Shown here piece after piece: positions 13,400 through 27,035 of a DNA stretch of 64,000 bases. The stretch is from positions 18,443,497-18,507,496 of the forward strand of contig NC_034438.1 in assembly GCF_002078875.1 (NCBI RefSeq), written 5' to 3'. A model generated the notes under the pieces. The model was not told the origin of the DNA. It did no database searches and saw only the letters and a list, made by a program, of their open reading frames with translations. The first letter of the stretch is position 1; each line of letters starts with the position of its first letter. Source of the DNA: Numida meleagris (taxonomy: Eukaryota > Chordata > Aves > Galliformes > Numididae). Position numbers and translations under genes: made by a program.

Positions 13400-13780
13400 T
13401 GAGTACTTTAAGGCAGATACATGTGCTGAAAGCTTTTTGATTCTCCCAGGTCTACCACTTGGCCCAATAGTCTCCTTGTGTGCAACTGATATTCTGCAGA
13501 TGCTTTCCTGATACACCTGGCTAGGAATTTCCACTTTGTATGTTCTCTATCTTAGAATTTATTCCTCAGGGGCACAATAGTTTTCTGATGGAAAATACAT
13601 GCTTTTTATGGAACTTTAAAAGATTCAGACTGATATAATCTTTCCTTTCAAAACACATTTACTGCTAAATTATGCAAAAATAGACATAATGCACTAAGTA
13701 GATTAAAGATAAGTTCATGTATTCAGAGAAACAAATACCAGTTGAGTAGATGTGAGGCCCTCTACTGTACTTGGTTGGTC

Positions 13781-14645
13781 ACAGAATCACAGAATCATAG
13801 GAAGGGATCTCTGGATTTCATCTAGTCCAACTCCCTGCTAAAGCAGGTTCACTACAGTAGGTTTCAGAGGAAAGCATCCAGGTGGGTTTTGAATATCTCC
13901 GGAGGAGACTCCACAGTTTCTCTACATAGCTTGTTCCAATGCTCTGTCACCCTCAAAGTAAAGAAGTTTTTTCTCATGTTTGTATGGAACTTCCTGTGTT
14001 CCTGTTCGTGCTCATTGTCCCTTGTCCTGTCGCTGGACACCACTGAAAAGAGCCTGGCGCTGTTCACTTGACACCTGCCATTTAGATGTTTATAAGCACT
14101 GTTCAGATCTCTCCTCAGTCTTCTCCAGGCTGAATAGCCTGGAGGTCTCTCAGCCTCCTCATAAGGGAGATTCTTCAGGCCTGTCATCATCTTTATGGCC
14201 TCCTCTGGACTCTCTGTAGAAGGTCCCTGTCTGTCTTGAACTAAGGAGCCCAGAACTGGACACAGTGCTCCAGATGTGGCAGATTAGAGGGGGAGGATCC
14301 CCTCCCTCGACCTGCTGGCCATGCTCTTCTTAATGCAACTCAGGATAGCATTGGCCTTCTTGGGCACAAGGGCACACTGCTGACTCATAGGGAATCTCTT
14401 GTGCACCAGGACCCCCCAGGTCCTTCTCTTGAGAGGTTCTTTGCAACAGGTCATCCTCTTACCTGTACTGATGTACAGTTATTCCTCTCCATGTGTAGGT
14501 CTCTACACCTACCCTTTTGAACCTCCTAAGGTTCCTCTCCACTGAATGACAGCACAGCCTTTTCATGTATCAGCCACTCCTCCCTGCTTCGTATCATCAG
14601 CAGACTTTCTGAGGATGCACTCTATTCCTTTATCTAGATCACCAC
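13781..14645 (-). mobile_element. Diverged CR1 LINE, antisense, about 0.87 kb
   Basis: The copy begins with a degenerate octamer tail (CACAGAATCACAGAATCATAG). It proceeds through the antisense 3' region (TAGTCCAACTCCCTGC) and then the C-terminal ORF2 region. On the - strand an open stretch of 108 codons contains RRLRRDLNSAYKHLNGR and KNFFTLRVTEHWNKL, which resembles the CR1 ORF2 C-terminus. Further on are the antisense segments CCAGAACTGGACACAGTGCT and ATCATCAGCAGACTTTCTGA. It is truncated at its 5' end and divergent, and so not active. Confidence 0.88.
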
Positions 14646-15330
14646 TTGACAGAGAGTAACTTCCTCTACTATTTTGCGAATCCATATGCATTTTAAATTG
14701 TAAGATGACCATATCTACTGAATATTGTTATTTATATTAGTAGATATTCTCAACATAAAAAATATGAATGGGTTAAATGCTTGTAACAATACTGATTTTT
14801 GAATAGGTCTAGTCAAAATGGTCATGCTTTGTACTCAGGTACTTGGCACAAGGGTATACCTTTGAGATGGATGGGACAGCAATGTCTTGTCTAGTCTGTT
14901 TTGCTCACACTTTGCTCACACTTCTGAGTCCTCTGTTGCTCTGCATATATTTTCATCCATTTCTGTTTTAAGGAAGATAATTCAGCCAATATGACTGAAG
15001 ATGTTTACATATCCAGTATGACAGATTTGAAGTTGGTGCCATACTTCTCTTTATCCTGTTTCACAATTCTGCCTCCTCCAGTTTCTCAGTGTAGGAATGC
15101 CATAACCTAAACAAAATAATTTTGGAAAAAGACTGCATATGTTACATCAAAATAGTGATTTCAAAATATCTCAGTCTTCCCACAGAAGATCTGTTTTATT
15201 TATGCATTTGTCTGTTCCCTAGTTCCTTACATAATTAGTGAATCACTTGTAGTGTCAGAACTGAAAGGGTGGACTGAGCAAATCTTCTGCTTTTATATAA
15301 AAAACACAAACCAAATTTTCCAGAATTTAT

Positions 15331-15699
15331 ATGGAATGGTGCAAGTGTTGTTGTAAAGTAGAGAGACATCAGTATGTTAATTTTTATGAAGGCTTTCATC
15401 TGCTTGGAATCAATTTTGATTCAGAATACTGTAAGATAGAATACAGAAAGATATGTTTAAAATTGACAACTTTGTTACAAATATTTATAAAAGAAAGGGA
15501 AGGAAAACTGGAAGAAGAAAAATCATACTTCATCAATTTACATAGACAATATATCAGAAAGACCTTTTCCCACTATGCCACTTACTTGCGTAAAAATTTC
15601 ATAAAAATATGCTGGCCCTCAACAAGTCCCTGCAAGGCTGTTTCCCTGACTCCCATAGCTCCTTATCATACCCTATCACCATGTGTGACACCTGCATAA
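15331..15699 (+). other. Unrecognised 122-codon open frame in intron, probably non-coding
   Basis: An AT-rich open frame with many Lys, Ile and Tyr residues, reflecting base composition. No domain or family is recognisable. It is noted because it is one of the longest repeat-free frames in the intron. Confidence 0.1.
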
Positions 15700-16865
15700 G
15701 GTACTGACTAACTACATACCCTCTAGATTTTCTGGATTTTCACAGCAAATTGTTCAAGTTCTCCTTTGTAATATCCTCTGAGATCATCAGGTGTCTGCTA
15801 TATGTGAATTTAAAGATTTTTCAGAAATCCTGGTCTACTAACCCACAATTGTTTGCAGACTTTTTTGCAGACTTTTTCCTTCAGTGCTTTAGGTTTTTTG
15901 CTGTTGTTGTTGTTTGTTTGTTTTTTTCTTTTGGAACTTCTGTCTTGGCTAAGGGAGAGTTAAAAGCATCCCTATTATCTACGCTTACCAGAAGACCTTG
16001 ACTGACTCAGTTATGTACCCAAGCAGACATCACCCATTTGCGTATGGCAATCATTATTGGATTTAAGGCTAAAAAATTAGATGCTGAGCATGAAGAATAG
16101 AGTTAATTTTGTGTAATATGCTGAGGCCTGGAAAGACTATTTTTAAATACTCTTCTTCTTCTTTTTTTTTTTTTTGGAGGCTTATGATTTGTCTTATATT
16201 CTTTTCTGGGATAAAATTATTATGGTTTGGCTTCTATGTGCTACTTATTAAATAAAGACTTTTATTATTATTTCCATCCATCAGTAACAAAAATCTGAAT
16301 GAAGACTTCCAACTTCTTGTATTCAAGTGCCCTAAACTCACCATAATTCTGGCTTTCGTCTATGACACCTGAAATCCCAGGATGGGTTTTCACCCACAGG
16401 CATGGACAGAATAATTTTTAGTACTATTTTTGAAAATTTCAAAAATAACTGAATAGTTTTGCAGAATGAATTAAATGTTCTTCTGTCACTGAAACTAATT
16501 AATTCACTTGTCTGAACTGAAAATAAATGTAAATGAATCCATTGTTTGCTTTAGGTACATAGGGCACTGAATATTCAAAGAATGAAAATTCTAGTTTTTG
16601 TATCATAAGGAATGCTTTTTCTCATGTCCTGTTTATATCATGAATTTCTGTGCTGGAGTGACTAGAATTCAGCATTTTCTTCCAAACAAACTCCTGCAAA
16701 CAATTTGTATGTTAGAGTTACTGGTTTGCTATGATGAAGATCAGGTGAGAGTCTGCTACAGATTTGATGGCAAAACATCTTTAAGAACAATGGAACTCTT
16801 TTGGAACAAGCTAATTGAAAAATTCATCATTTCTACCCAAAAATGTGTATTTCCCACAGTGTTTT

Positions 16866-16910
16866 GGGGGGAAAGAAAAAAGAAAAAAAAGAAAAAAAAA
16901 GAAAAGAAAA
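16866..16910. repeat. Purine (GAAA/A-rich) tract
   Basis: A 45-base stretch of only G and A residues includes runs of eight and nine A. The apparent 118-codon frame that spans it gets its Lys-rich tail from this tract. Confidence 0.85.
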
Positions 16911-19900
16911 CTGCCACAAGATCTGTTAGAGCTGGTGGGATCATGAGCTGCTGACAATCTGTAATTCTGGTGTTCTGACCTTATGCCAGTATCAGTCCTG
17001 TGCTAGTTACTCTAGGCTTACTTTACAGCCAGTGAAAAACACTGGGCAGTTCTGTTGCATGATTTGTCTCATCCTAAAACAGACATCTAAAATACAGTGC
17101 TCTCAAGAGTCATCAGAGATTGCACTTACACTGCAGCTATCTCAGGTTAGTTAAGGTGGAGTCTATTCTGTGTACCTAAAGACAGATGGCAAAAGGGAAA
17201 AAATAATGAAAGTTGCTCCTCAGAGAGAATGCAAGGAGTTCTTCTGCAAAGATTTCTTCAGGCAATAGGCTGGTTTTATGAGGTTTGGGAACTCATACAT
17301 AACATAAGAAAGATGACTATCTCCTAACTAATTTCTATTGTGACCTCAGCTTCGAGTATGTTTTTGGGATTAGGAGAACAGCATCAAAGATAGGAGCATT
17401 TCTCCTACAAAAATTAAAACACAAACAAAAAGGGACAAGAAGAACCCTGTCTACAAAACCTTGCTTTGTCTAACCACAGTAGGCAGGAGGAAGATTTTTA
17501 GTATTCTATCATGTTATTCCAGCCAACATTTTGCTTGATGATTTAACTGTTGTGGCACATAGAGCACCAGTTTTCATTAAGTAGCTTGCAATGACACTTG
17601 AGGTTCTTCCTAAGTGATTGTAGTTAATTTAGACTTCATTAGAGAAGGTAAGTAGTTCAGATTATCCTTTCCAATGTGCACATTTTAAATTTATTAACAC
17701 GATTTTAAACCAGCCATGACTGCGTCTTTTCATTTTAGCATTTAGATGCCTTTACTTCATACTATCCTGGCATGTCTCTGTGTTATCATTTTACCTTGTT
17801 TTTCAGAATGTTATTATTTCTACCATTTCACAAAAATTGAAGGCATCACTACTTTTCCCACTGAATTAAATGTTGATTTTTTCCCCGAGTCTCCAAGCTG
17901 GTTCCTTTTCTAAAATGACAGTATAGCGCTTGTCTTGTACAATAGTTTTCTGCTTGTGTTTTGTAGAAAAACAGCTGCAGTAGCCTGAGATGGTAGTTTC
18001 CTTCCTTCCCTATCTCTGACTGCTTTCCTCTATTTCATTGCTCCTATACAAAACTCAGCAGAACAAAACATGTACCTGCCTACCAACCAGCTCGCAGCTT
18101 GGAGCCTTAGTTCATCAGTAGATGAGAGTACGTGTTGCTGTGATATAAGTATCTGCTGGACTAAAACTCTGGCAGCAAAAGTGGAAAGGCAACTGGGAGT
18201 TCACGTGACAAAATCCTCTTCTGTATGGGCTTCTTAACGGCCCAACAAATTCTGGCAACAAAACAGTTCACAACTATGAGGAAAACAGCTTCTAAGCTTT
18301 ACAGAAAAGTTCAGAGCACTTGAACTGAGTAAAATCTGTCCTTAATAATCTATGGGCAAAATAAATGTTATTCTGTTTGATCTTGTAGAATTACACGTAA
18401 TATCCTTGAAAGTACAGTAAACATCAGGAGTTTAAATTGTTTTTATTCTGTTACCAAAGCCTCAGAATGCTGTGAAGGCTGTGTACAGGAGAGGTAAGGA
18501 GGGAGGAAGGTGTTCTTTCACAATGCCTGTAAAGCACTCTGCATCCTACTGTCATTAGACCAATAACTAGGAGTAGCTTTAAATATAAATGCATTATTCT
18601 TTACTTTTAATGTCATCCTTGGTTTTCTCTTGTCCCATGAAGTTAGCTGATTGTCGGTTTTTAGCACTGCTGTTTCTCTGTGATGGAGAAATCAATTATA
18701 TTATTCAGATTTAATGTTCCTAATTTACAAATGCATCTTCAGTGTTTACCCAAACTCAGTAAAAACAAACAGGAGCCAGAAGTCTTCATATGTATCAGTC
18801 CATAAAATTGTCATGCCTTCCTCCTTCTTCTAGTTCTGTTTTTTGGAATGATATTGTGAACCCATGTGCTTCATTCTAACCTGCTTTCTGGCTTAGTTTT
18901 GGGGCTTTTCTTTCAGTGTTTGCAGCTTTATTGTTGAGTCTGAAGGAGTAGGCTACATACAATCATGTTAATCACTGTGCATGAATATAACAAAAAATCC
19001 CCGATCAAGAAAGCAAGAAGCATGAACAGAAGTGTAAGGAATAAAGAAATAAACCAACACAAAGAAACAGTGCACCAGTATAACAGTGAGTATTAGTGTA
19101 ATAATTCACAGCATCCCAGCTAGTTTCTTAATAAATAGACATCACTATACAGGTTGCTTTTTCAGAAGAGATATCAAGAAGGGTAATATCATGCAGCTTT
19201 TTTCAAAGAACAGCTTGGGAGAGTGTGTGGAGGTTACTGCTAGAAAAAATGAGACAAGTTGGCCGTCTAGTTGGAGCTACTTGTACAGCGGAAATGAGGT
19301 TTGGTGGCATGATGAAATATTGGAAAGATGAGGTGTTTTGTACAGAAACATTCTAACCAGAAGTAGTAATCTGAGATTTCAGAGAAAGAACAGCAGCTTT
19401 CTCCCATTTGTTCTGCTTGGTAGTCAAAGAATGATCCAGTCCACATCCAGTCCAGCTCAAGATCAAATGTGTGGCTATCTGATGTCCAAATACTGTGCAC
19501 TATCCTAGAGATCCTTAGGAGGCACTCAAAATGAGAGTCTTTCAAGCTTTCCCCATTACTTTTGGGACAGCTCAGAAAGAAGGACAGCTTAGATTTCACA
19601 TCCATTCAGTGAATCTGTGAATTGTCAAGCACAGCGTTGCTCTGACCATTCGGTGACTCTTCTAATCGACAGTCTGCAAATAAATTTATAAATCCATATT
19701 GAGGCACTTGAACAAACAGCCTAGTTTAGTAGAACTCAGCATTTAAATTCATCATGCTCAGGACAGCATGACTTCAAATTTTAAATGTAATTTCCCTGAA
19801 AATCATTGTCACAGATTTAAATTTTTACAGAACAAAATATACTGCTAAAAGAGAAGGAAAAGCCGTAACAACAACCCAGTAGGATGATGCAGTTATTATC

Positions 19901-22685
19901 TGTCAGTGATTTATTGTCAGTATTTCAGATTACAAGTAAAAATGCATATCGTCCCCTTGTCCTCATTCAGAGGAGTTAAAATTCGAGTTCTGGAGTGTTT
20001 GCTTTTCCTTTGTCCCTTGTAACTGAAGGTGTTATATATCCTGCTCTTCACAGTGGGTCCTCAGGGCCACCTGTGCTGCTTTACTCCCTGCTGTGGATTT
20101 GCAGTCAGCTATAAGATACTGCTATAATCAGGATTAGAGCCCAGGTGTCCTGCTGCTTAGAAGCACACAGTTAACTGGGCAGGCAACGCTTGACTGTTTT
20201 ACCACCAGTTCTTTAGCTAAAGATTTGAACTGAAGGAATGAGTTTGCAGGTATAATTTCAGGGAGTCCTATCTGCATCCCCTTACAAGTATCAGGATAGA
20301 GAGGATGTCCTCAGCTTCTTTCTACAGCCATACAGTGAAGAGTCACTCCCTTTCCCCAACCCTTAGCATTTATACCCACAGTAGAAACTATTATGTATTA
20401 TTTTTAAAGCACTGAACAAAGGTGAGAGACAGAAGCACAGAAAGAGATCAATTTTGCGTTGCCTACTGTTTCTCTGCATGAGGGCTTTACAACGTAAGTC
20501 ATTTATTTGATTGCTGTGTGCACTTAAAGTGGTTGCCCAGAAAGCTTTGAACTTCACTGAAGTACAAAAAGCAAGCTGCTCATTTAATCAGCACATTTAA
20601 TTCATCCTGCTTTGCATGCTGCTCCACGCTGTCTTCTTTCCATATAAGGATTCTGTGGTATCTTCCTGCAGCACCCCTGCCTTTCTTCCGAATGCAGCCA
20701 AAGATGGCTTTGTGCATATTGCTTATGTATGCTATAGGCCCAACTGCTTTTTGGTGTGCAATGTAGCAGCTACCTACCTCTCACATATCTCTTCTCCTCA
20801 GGTGAGTTGTTTATATTAAAGTTCTTTTCACGCTGATTGAGAGCATGTTCTTAATTTATCCTGCTTTTTAGTATTTATTTTTGTTCTGCATATGTGGGCA
20901 GTGAATCAGCAAACTGTGTTTTGGTTATATTAAGGATTTATATCACTGATAAGTGTCTTTTGTGTTTAGACACTTCTTTTTGTTTGATACTGGGTATTCA
21001 TCAGATTTCTCTTTAGGCAGCCATTGTTTAGAATCCAGTGGGTATTTTCTAATGCTGTTCAAACACATTTAGGAAAACCTTCAAGGCAAAACTGAACAGA
21101 GGGAGGAAAGACTTTCAAATTTAGCTACCATTAACAAAAATGTAACGTTTCTGTTCTACATTTTAGTGAGGTTAGAGATGTTTGGTTTTTTTTCTCTCAG
21201 TCTTGCTCACTCACCCCTGCATGATATATAAATAGGTGACATGCAGTTGACAACCTATTAATGGTACCTTTGGGGTTGTTTTCTATGGTCTCTGTTTTTT
21301 TATCTGATTTACCTTCCTATTCTAAATTGATTATGGACAGTGTTACACTTGGACCTTCTGAGATTACCTGCCATAAATGTTAGAAGAGGTACTTAATTAT
21401 TACTTAGCATCTGTTCATGCTGTTCATCATTCCCCACTTTCCTTTACTGGATGGGTTTCAGATAACTCATTCTTTCTTTCTGAGCCACATCCTCTTTCTC
21501 ATTCTAAGTCCTTTCCCTGCCAGACATCCAGAGGACAGAAGTTAAAGCTTGTTTACCAAATGATCAGTCCATTCAGCACTGCTGTGAAAAATCAGAAAAG
21601 GCAGTATAGATTCAAATATTGTTCAAATTTTCCTCTGTGCTTCTCTGTGGAAGACTGAAGCTATGAATGCTCAGTTGGAAGTCATGGGATTGCTATGGGA
21701 AGCCCCACTTTTCTAGAAGTACTCCGCATGCTCTCCAAGAGCTCTGTGGCCCTCAAAAAAAGAGAGCAAATATGTAGTTGTATTGTAATTTGTTCTGAAA
21801 GTCTCCATGTTAGATGACAGTCTTGAGATGATCCTTTAGGTGTCTTGGGCAATGGATCAACATTCAGACCATAGTAAAACTTGTAGGAGCAATGAGCCAA
21901 CAAATTAAGTATCTTTTTTGACTCTGTACCTGCAGTTCCCATATCTATAGCATTGAAATAGCTCAGAGCAGTACACGCTGATAAGAAGACAATGAGCAAT
22001 ACCAGAAATTCCTGAGTTTTAAGTGTTTTTTACTCAGAGATTTCTTGTTCTAGTCCCATCAGAAGCTGATAAAGGTATATTTAAATCAAGCCAGGTTTTC
22101 TGTAACATTTCAAATGTTGCTAAACAGAATTTAACTTCAGTGAAATCAAGTATCTTTCCTGCATGGAGTCCGTCATGGCCTCCCTTTACTGTGGAACATG
22201 ATGGTTAATCCCATCAGGTAACTGAAATACACTGTTCCTCCCTTTAGCCTTCCTTATCTCTACTTATCAAAGTAGGAAAAAGTGTGGCTCCCTTCTAAGA
22301 TCTGTCACAGTCTAGTGTGGCACCATTCATAGACAAATGAGGAATTCTTCTCCCTGTCCACATTCTAATATGCCTTTCTGAGTTACAATCAGAAGAACTG
22401 ATTGAGGCTGCTAGGAGAAGTTGAGCACCAGGCTCCCTGCATGTGCAAGCAGTAGCATTGCTTTTACCTTGTACTGTAGTTTTAATTGCCAAAGTGGCAG
22501 AAGTTTTATCCATTTGAGAAAATAATGACTGCTGAGATAATAGATGCTGAGATTCTGCATAGCAAATTAAAGATTCCAAAACAGTGGATGGAGTCACTCC
22601 ATCTTGAGAAGTGGTCACTGACTTGGTACAACTGAAAAAAAACCAAGTAAACATAAGGGAAGAAATAATATATATTTTTTATCTG

Positions 22686-22739
22686 TTTCTTTTTTCTCTC
22701 TCTCTTTTTTTTCATTTTTTCTTCTTTTTCTTCTTTTTC
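22686..22739. repeat. Pyrimidine tract (TC/TTC-rich)
   Basis: A stretch of about 54 bases made almost only of T and C contains CTCTCTCT and TTCTTCTTTTTC units. A mirror-like polypyrimidine tract of this kind could in principle adopt triplex structure. It is not next to an exon. Confidence 0.8.
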
Positions 22740-24957
22740 ATATGTGCTCTGTGGCAGTTGGGTTCATTCTTAGTTTTACAAAAAAGACAAGAGAGCTTGC
22801 CTTCTCTTTGAATACAAATGCTTACATTTGCATGTGTTTAGTGCTTATTTAACAGCTCTTTCTGGTATATGGAGTATATATGTACATATGCAATGTGCAG
22901 CTAATTGCTATCCTTTCGGATTCTTAAAAGGAATTCTTAATGATTGTGAGTGATCCACAGAATCTCAGTCTCCTAACTAAATTCATGAATCCCTACCAGC
23001 ACCTACATTATGGGAAATACAGGTCCCTGCACCCAATGTCCTTCTGGCTCTGGACTGGGCTCTCTACACATTTCTAATGGTAGGAAAAGACAAAGCTGGA
23101 CTTGAAACTGTGTCCAGAATCAGGATTATATCCACAGGATTTCCATATATAAGAAGAAAATCATATTGATCTTTCTCATCTGCTCTATCTTGGAAACACG
23201 TCCAAAACTCTACTATACTGGGAAAGGGGCAAGGAAGCTGGATAGCAGGATTTGGAGCTGTTTTGTCCCAGACTGTAACCCTTTTGCTATTCTGCAATAC
23301 GCCCACAGCTGTATTCAGCAGTTCCCATGGTCTGCCACAAGTCAGGTCTTGTGCTTTTTCTTCATAAGTTACAGGTAGCAAACATGCCTTATAGAATCAT
23401 CTTTTGTAACAAATGTTTCATATCAACAAAGCTTACAAAACTGTCTCCTGAGTGTTACAGCTCTGCATAAATCTTTCATTGTTATGAGAAAAATCTACTT
23501 GGAGGTGCTTGCTAGTTTATATCTATGAAGTAAGTCTATGGGGAACCTTCTCCTGATACCATAGACAAATCTTACACTCTGAGTGAGTTCTGTAACCCTG
23601 GAGACCTTGACAACATCCAAAGCTTCAGAATAAATTTAGCTGATAAATTGCAGACACCCATATCCAAATTAAATGCTTGCCTTTTAGTCAATGGCAAGAA
23701 ACAGACGCTTTTAGCTCATTAGTCATCTCATTCTAAAGTAGCTGTCTAGAATAGACCAGATGAATTGCACCCAGAAAGATCTCTGCCAGCCTATCCTTGT
23801 CAGAGCTATGAAGAGTTGTGACTCTTAACTTGTCAAGCTCTGCCAAGAGAAATCTCTTACTGAGATGTGGTTATACTGAGAAAAGTTTTGCTTCTTTATT
23901 CTGTTGTCCTGTAGGATCAGAGTTGGCAGTGCCCAATAGTTTATTACATTCCTGAGCAAAATACAGTTTTGTTGATATAGTTAAGTCCACACTGGAAATA
24001 CTTTCTGTTCAGGTGCAGTTAACGCCAGTACTCCATGCCTTATAATGTCCTACTGTCCAACTCGTTCATTCACCCTTACTGATTTTCAGTGGTAGACTAT
24101 CATTTCTGGAGCAGTACACAGGAAATAATTTTTTTCTATTTTGTTTTTTCTGTTTTTTTAATTACGTTATTTCAGAAATCTTTCTTCTTGTAGACCTGTA
24201 CTGCACTGAGGATACAGAACAATTTCACTGCTGAGCTTCCCATTTTGTGACACCAGCTCTTCTGAACTTTCTGTCCTAAGATCTCTTAGGACAGGAGTCA
24301 GCAGGACAATCCTGCCGCCCTGTGCTAGGCAGGATACAGACAAATGGTTGCTTTTACTCCTGGAACCCTTACAAAACTGATTTCGAAAAGCAGTGTTCCA
24401 AGTGCAAAGCATGGCCAAAGTAGTTAAAAACTTACCTTCCAAGCCTCAAAATAAAAATATAACTGTTTTTTTTCTGATTAACTCACTTATATCAGCTAGG
24501 AGCTGTATTAAGGCAGCTGCCATTTTGCCAATCCTATTTCAGGTATCTGTGGGAAAAGGCCATGCCTAGTCTGACTCGGAATTGCAAAGCTCAAATCCTT
24601 TGTGCTTGCAAGCATATAGCCACAAAGGGAAAGTACTTCCAGACATCATGTGAGGACACAATGTTGGAATCTCAGTTTTGTGCCTTCAGGGTTCATGTAT
24701 AGCTCCTCATGTTTCCTTTGCTCTATCTTCAGGAGATTAACAAGATAAGTAACTTTAGAGATAAAATGTTGGTAGAGCTTGTACTAACTCTGGTGTAAAA
24801 TGCAGCATTTTGAAAGCTGTGTATTCTTTATGTTTTAGTAAAGCAATCGCACCTATCTCAACAACAAGAAGTCTAATGATTTTAAGACATGCCCTGACAC
24901 ATGGCTTGTATGCTGGATGAATCCTTGCGAAGGATAGTTCATGATGATCTGTCACAA

Positions 24958-24984
24958 GTGGCTCCTTGTGGCTCCTTGTGGCCC
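24958..24984. repeat. 10-bp tandem repeat, 2.7 copies
   Basis: GTGGCTCCTT is repeated twice in full and then GTGGC begins a third copy. Confidence 0.85.
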
Positions 24985-27021
24985 AATTAGGCCAGATTTG
25001 TTTTTCTTTTATCCTATTCATAAAAAAAAAAAAGTACAAAAACATTTCAGAACACCATTTATGTACATGTAAGACTTAGTTCTTATGAAGAAGATTATGC
25101 CAAACACTGAATGAGAAAAATAACACAAAATGATCTAACAAGATCAGATATAAGAGAAACAATAGAATTCCTTTAAACTTAAGGAAAAAAAAAGCAAAAA
25201 TAATAGAGGAAATAAAATCAAAAGCAATGAATTTGAAAAGCGAGAGAAACTTGGAAGGCATTCCTGTCAAAATAGGCAGAAAGAGATTAAGGGCCACAAA
25301 TGTGCACTGAATTTCATAATGAGATATGACAGTACAAAGTATAAGTCGATCCAGATTTCCAGAGAATTGATTAACGGGAAGTTTCCCTAAAATAGGGACG
25401 TCTTGTTGTTAGATATGTCCCATATATATTAACAATATGAATCTGGATTTGGATTTTTTTTTCAAGATAAAAGTACAAAGGAAAAATAAATCCAATGTCC
25501 CAGCTAAATTACAGCCACAGTATTATCAATGGTGTTACAAACCAAGAGAACTTCACTGTACCTGTAAAAAAAAAAAATCTGCCACCTCCACAATACTATC
25601 ACCATGTTCCTGTTTTGTGGGACTGGCAGAGGAATGCTAACAGATAAAACCAGAAGAGCAAGAGATTGCAGAGATTGTCAGATTAGGGCCACCCGGGGTT
25701 ATGAGACTGTTGCTGATGCAGTGAGGAGGGAAGTAGTAGAGCTAATTGTGTCACACCAGGAGGACTTGCTCAGTTTCAGTATTGCATTTTTTTTAATATC
25801 AAAAGCATATCACTGCAAGAAAGAAAAAAGGTAAATGTGAGAACACGTGTGTTTGTATCTGTTTCTTTACGTATATATAAATGGGCACAAAATTTCAAGA
25901 AAAATAGAAATATGTATTTTACAGTGGCAACAAATCACTCATTTACATGTATAAGAGTAATGTACTCAGACACTGTAATTGCTTTAGTAAATGCCATCAG
26001 TATTCCCATATTTCACAGCTATGATTTTCAAATATAAAAGTTTGGATCAGATGTATTGATGAGGATCATTAATCCAAGTTCCAGTGGCAGTTTGTGCAAT
26101 CAGCATAAATTGGTGATTAACAGGATCACTTGTTTCAAAGCATCTGGAACATGAAACCATGGGGATAGATATGTGAGTGCAGACTGTGTTTTGCCTTTTA
26201 TTGTTTCCATGGATATTATTTTCCCTACAAATACTTTGTTCCATCCCCTTTCAAGCCCTAATCTTTGATTGTGCACACTATGCATGAGAAGTAGTAGCTT
26301 TGAAGGATGACAATTTAACGGTAGGTTTCTCAGTGGGGAGAAAATTAAAATGTACAGCCTTTTGTCTGTGTGGTGAGTTACTAAATCACCTCCCACAGTA
26401 TGACACAGCTTGCAGCATTATACACAACATAAATACTCTTCATTAACATGTATTGTTACTGTGTCCCACTGTGAAAAATGTGCTATATTAGTTGGTCTAT
26501 TCATAAGTAAGCCTTGTTGTAGGGGACGATTTTGTACTCTTCTAAATAAGAACTAAAAATTGAAATCTATTTTGTATTGTTTTCTCATGATACAAAATAT
26601 AAGAAGTCAGTTGGAAGATTTCTCTGCCCTTAATGCATTAGTTTCCACTCTCTATGTAAACATCTGCTTAACTTTTCCAAACAAAAAGTGTGCAAAAGAA
26701 GTATATACCACACATCAAAAAATGAAGATATTACATTTGACTTTCATAGAGAATAAACTATTTTATTAATTCTGCACACCTTCAGTCAAAGTCCATCTTG
26801 CCCAGGAGTTGGGGGCGAGCTTCTGTCATCTGTCTCCAAGAAAAAAAGGTCACCAGGGTTTGCGATGTCTGCATGATGTAATATATACTGGGACCAAAAT
26901 CCATCTAAGGCTAGCACTGTATGTACAGGAAAACATTTGAGCTGGTGGTCTTTTCTTCTAAAGAGATGGCCATGAGTTACTGGAGAAGAAGAATATAGAA
27001 CATAGTACTAACATATAGCAC

Positions 27022-27035
27022 TTTTTTTTTTTTTT
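27022..27035. repeat. Poly(T) run of 14
   Basis: A simple homopolymer T tract in intron sequence. Confidence 0.8.

Noticed and set aside
16598..16954. 118-codon + strand frame with a Lys-rich tail
   Set aside because: The tail comes from a GA microsatellite and the rest matches no family I know.
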